Source: Strobilurus pachycystidiatus (taxonomy: Eukaryota > Basidiomycota > Agaricomycetes > Agaricales > Physalacriaceae). Taken from it: a stretch of 64,000 nt of DNA. The DNA lies in the NCBI GenBank assembly GCA_019915135.1, contig JAHLMK010000036.1:62001-126000 (forward strand). Reading direction: 5' to 3'. A program made the translations under genes and the position numbers. The notes beneath the pieces were generated by a model that was not told where the DNA came from, did not search any database, and saw only the letters and a list, made by a program, of their open reading frames with translations. Positions 63,782 to 64,000 of this stretch are shown piece by piece (positions within the stretch are counted from its first letter, which is position 1; every line of letters starts with the position of its first letter).

Positions 63782-64000
63782 TGATACGCAGGGTACTATT
63801 CCAGTACTAGAAACGGGGAATTTTGCGATTCCTGAATAGCCCAAAGACCTTAGGAACCTCCAGTCAAGTACTTAGGATAGAGCACGCAGGAGTTACTGCC
63901 TTGACGCGGGCAAGCCTCCAGGACAAGGTCCAGGCGCCTTAACAAGTCCATTAGGACAGGCGCGATCGAAACCTTCGATCACCTTCATCCGAGTATCCTT
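63782..64000 (+). mobile_element. Start of another element inserted in the 5' LTR
   Basis: From TGATACGCAGGGTACTATTC onward the sequence has no match to the other LTR copies. It begins with TG, as an LTR would, and interrupts the Gypsy LTR in mid-sequence. Only 219 bp are in the window, with no coding frame, so its identity is open. Confidence 0.4.

Overview
This is repeat-dense nuclear DNA of a filamentous fungus, most likely a mushroom-forming basidiomycete (Agaricomycetes). The evidence is many short (about 45-85 nt) GT-AG introns, chromodomain Ty3/Gypsy elements, KDZ-type and hAT-type transposases, a Ngaro-like tyrosine-recombinase retrotransposon, and several large multi-exon protein families that I know only as multi-copy agaricomycete 'hypotheticals'. 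No convincingly intact housekeeping gene is present. All host-gene traces are relics (RRM-like protein, F-box protein, P4-ATPase). The window is essentially a stack of mobile elements inserted into one another.

Layout. 1-6.2 kb: host-gene relics. 6.3-8.6 kb: a tyrosine-recombinase (YR) retrotransposon with its reverse transcriptase deleted but RNase H and recombinase kept. 8.6-23.5 kb: four co-oriented minus-strand genes (an unknown protein, a RecQ-like helicase relic, a very long unknown gene, another unknown gene). They are interrupted by about 1.2-kb non-coding repeats (copies A, B, C; copy D lies at 27.5 kb) that share their right end with the YR element. 24.2-25.3 kb: a gag/protease scrap of a second Gypsy family. 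25.9-26.6 kb: a small spliced unknown gene. 28.9-30.8 kb: a KDZ transposase cut at its 5' side by a hAT terminal repeat. 30.8-38 kb: the remains of a divergently transcribed hAT unit (accessory gene on minus, transposase on plus) with two MITEs inside. 40.7-54.8 kb: two further hAT units nested in each other. 54.8-63.8 kb: a chromovirus-type Gypsy element on the minus strand, with a solo LTR of its own family inside pol and an extra antisense zinc-finger gene.

The most interesting result is a recurrent two-gene hAT architecture: a BED-finger hAT transposase and an unrecognised roughly 700-residue accessory protein, transcribed divergently from an intergenic region full of hairpins. Three copies are visible. 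One (42781-50478) is complete, has a perfect 17-bp terminal inverted repeat and a perfect 8-bp target duplication, appears to have open reading frames in both genes, and sits in the accessory gene of a second, decayed copy. The accessory protein of the third, more diverged unit aligns with the other two through the same motifs. This suggests the accessory gene belongs to the element rather than to chance neighbourhood.

Where I could compare decayed copies with better ones, nearly all nonsense codons can be explained by single C:G to T:A changes. Exon boundaries and reading frames were worked out by eye. No alignment or database search could be run.
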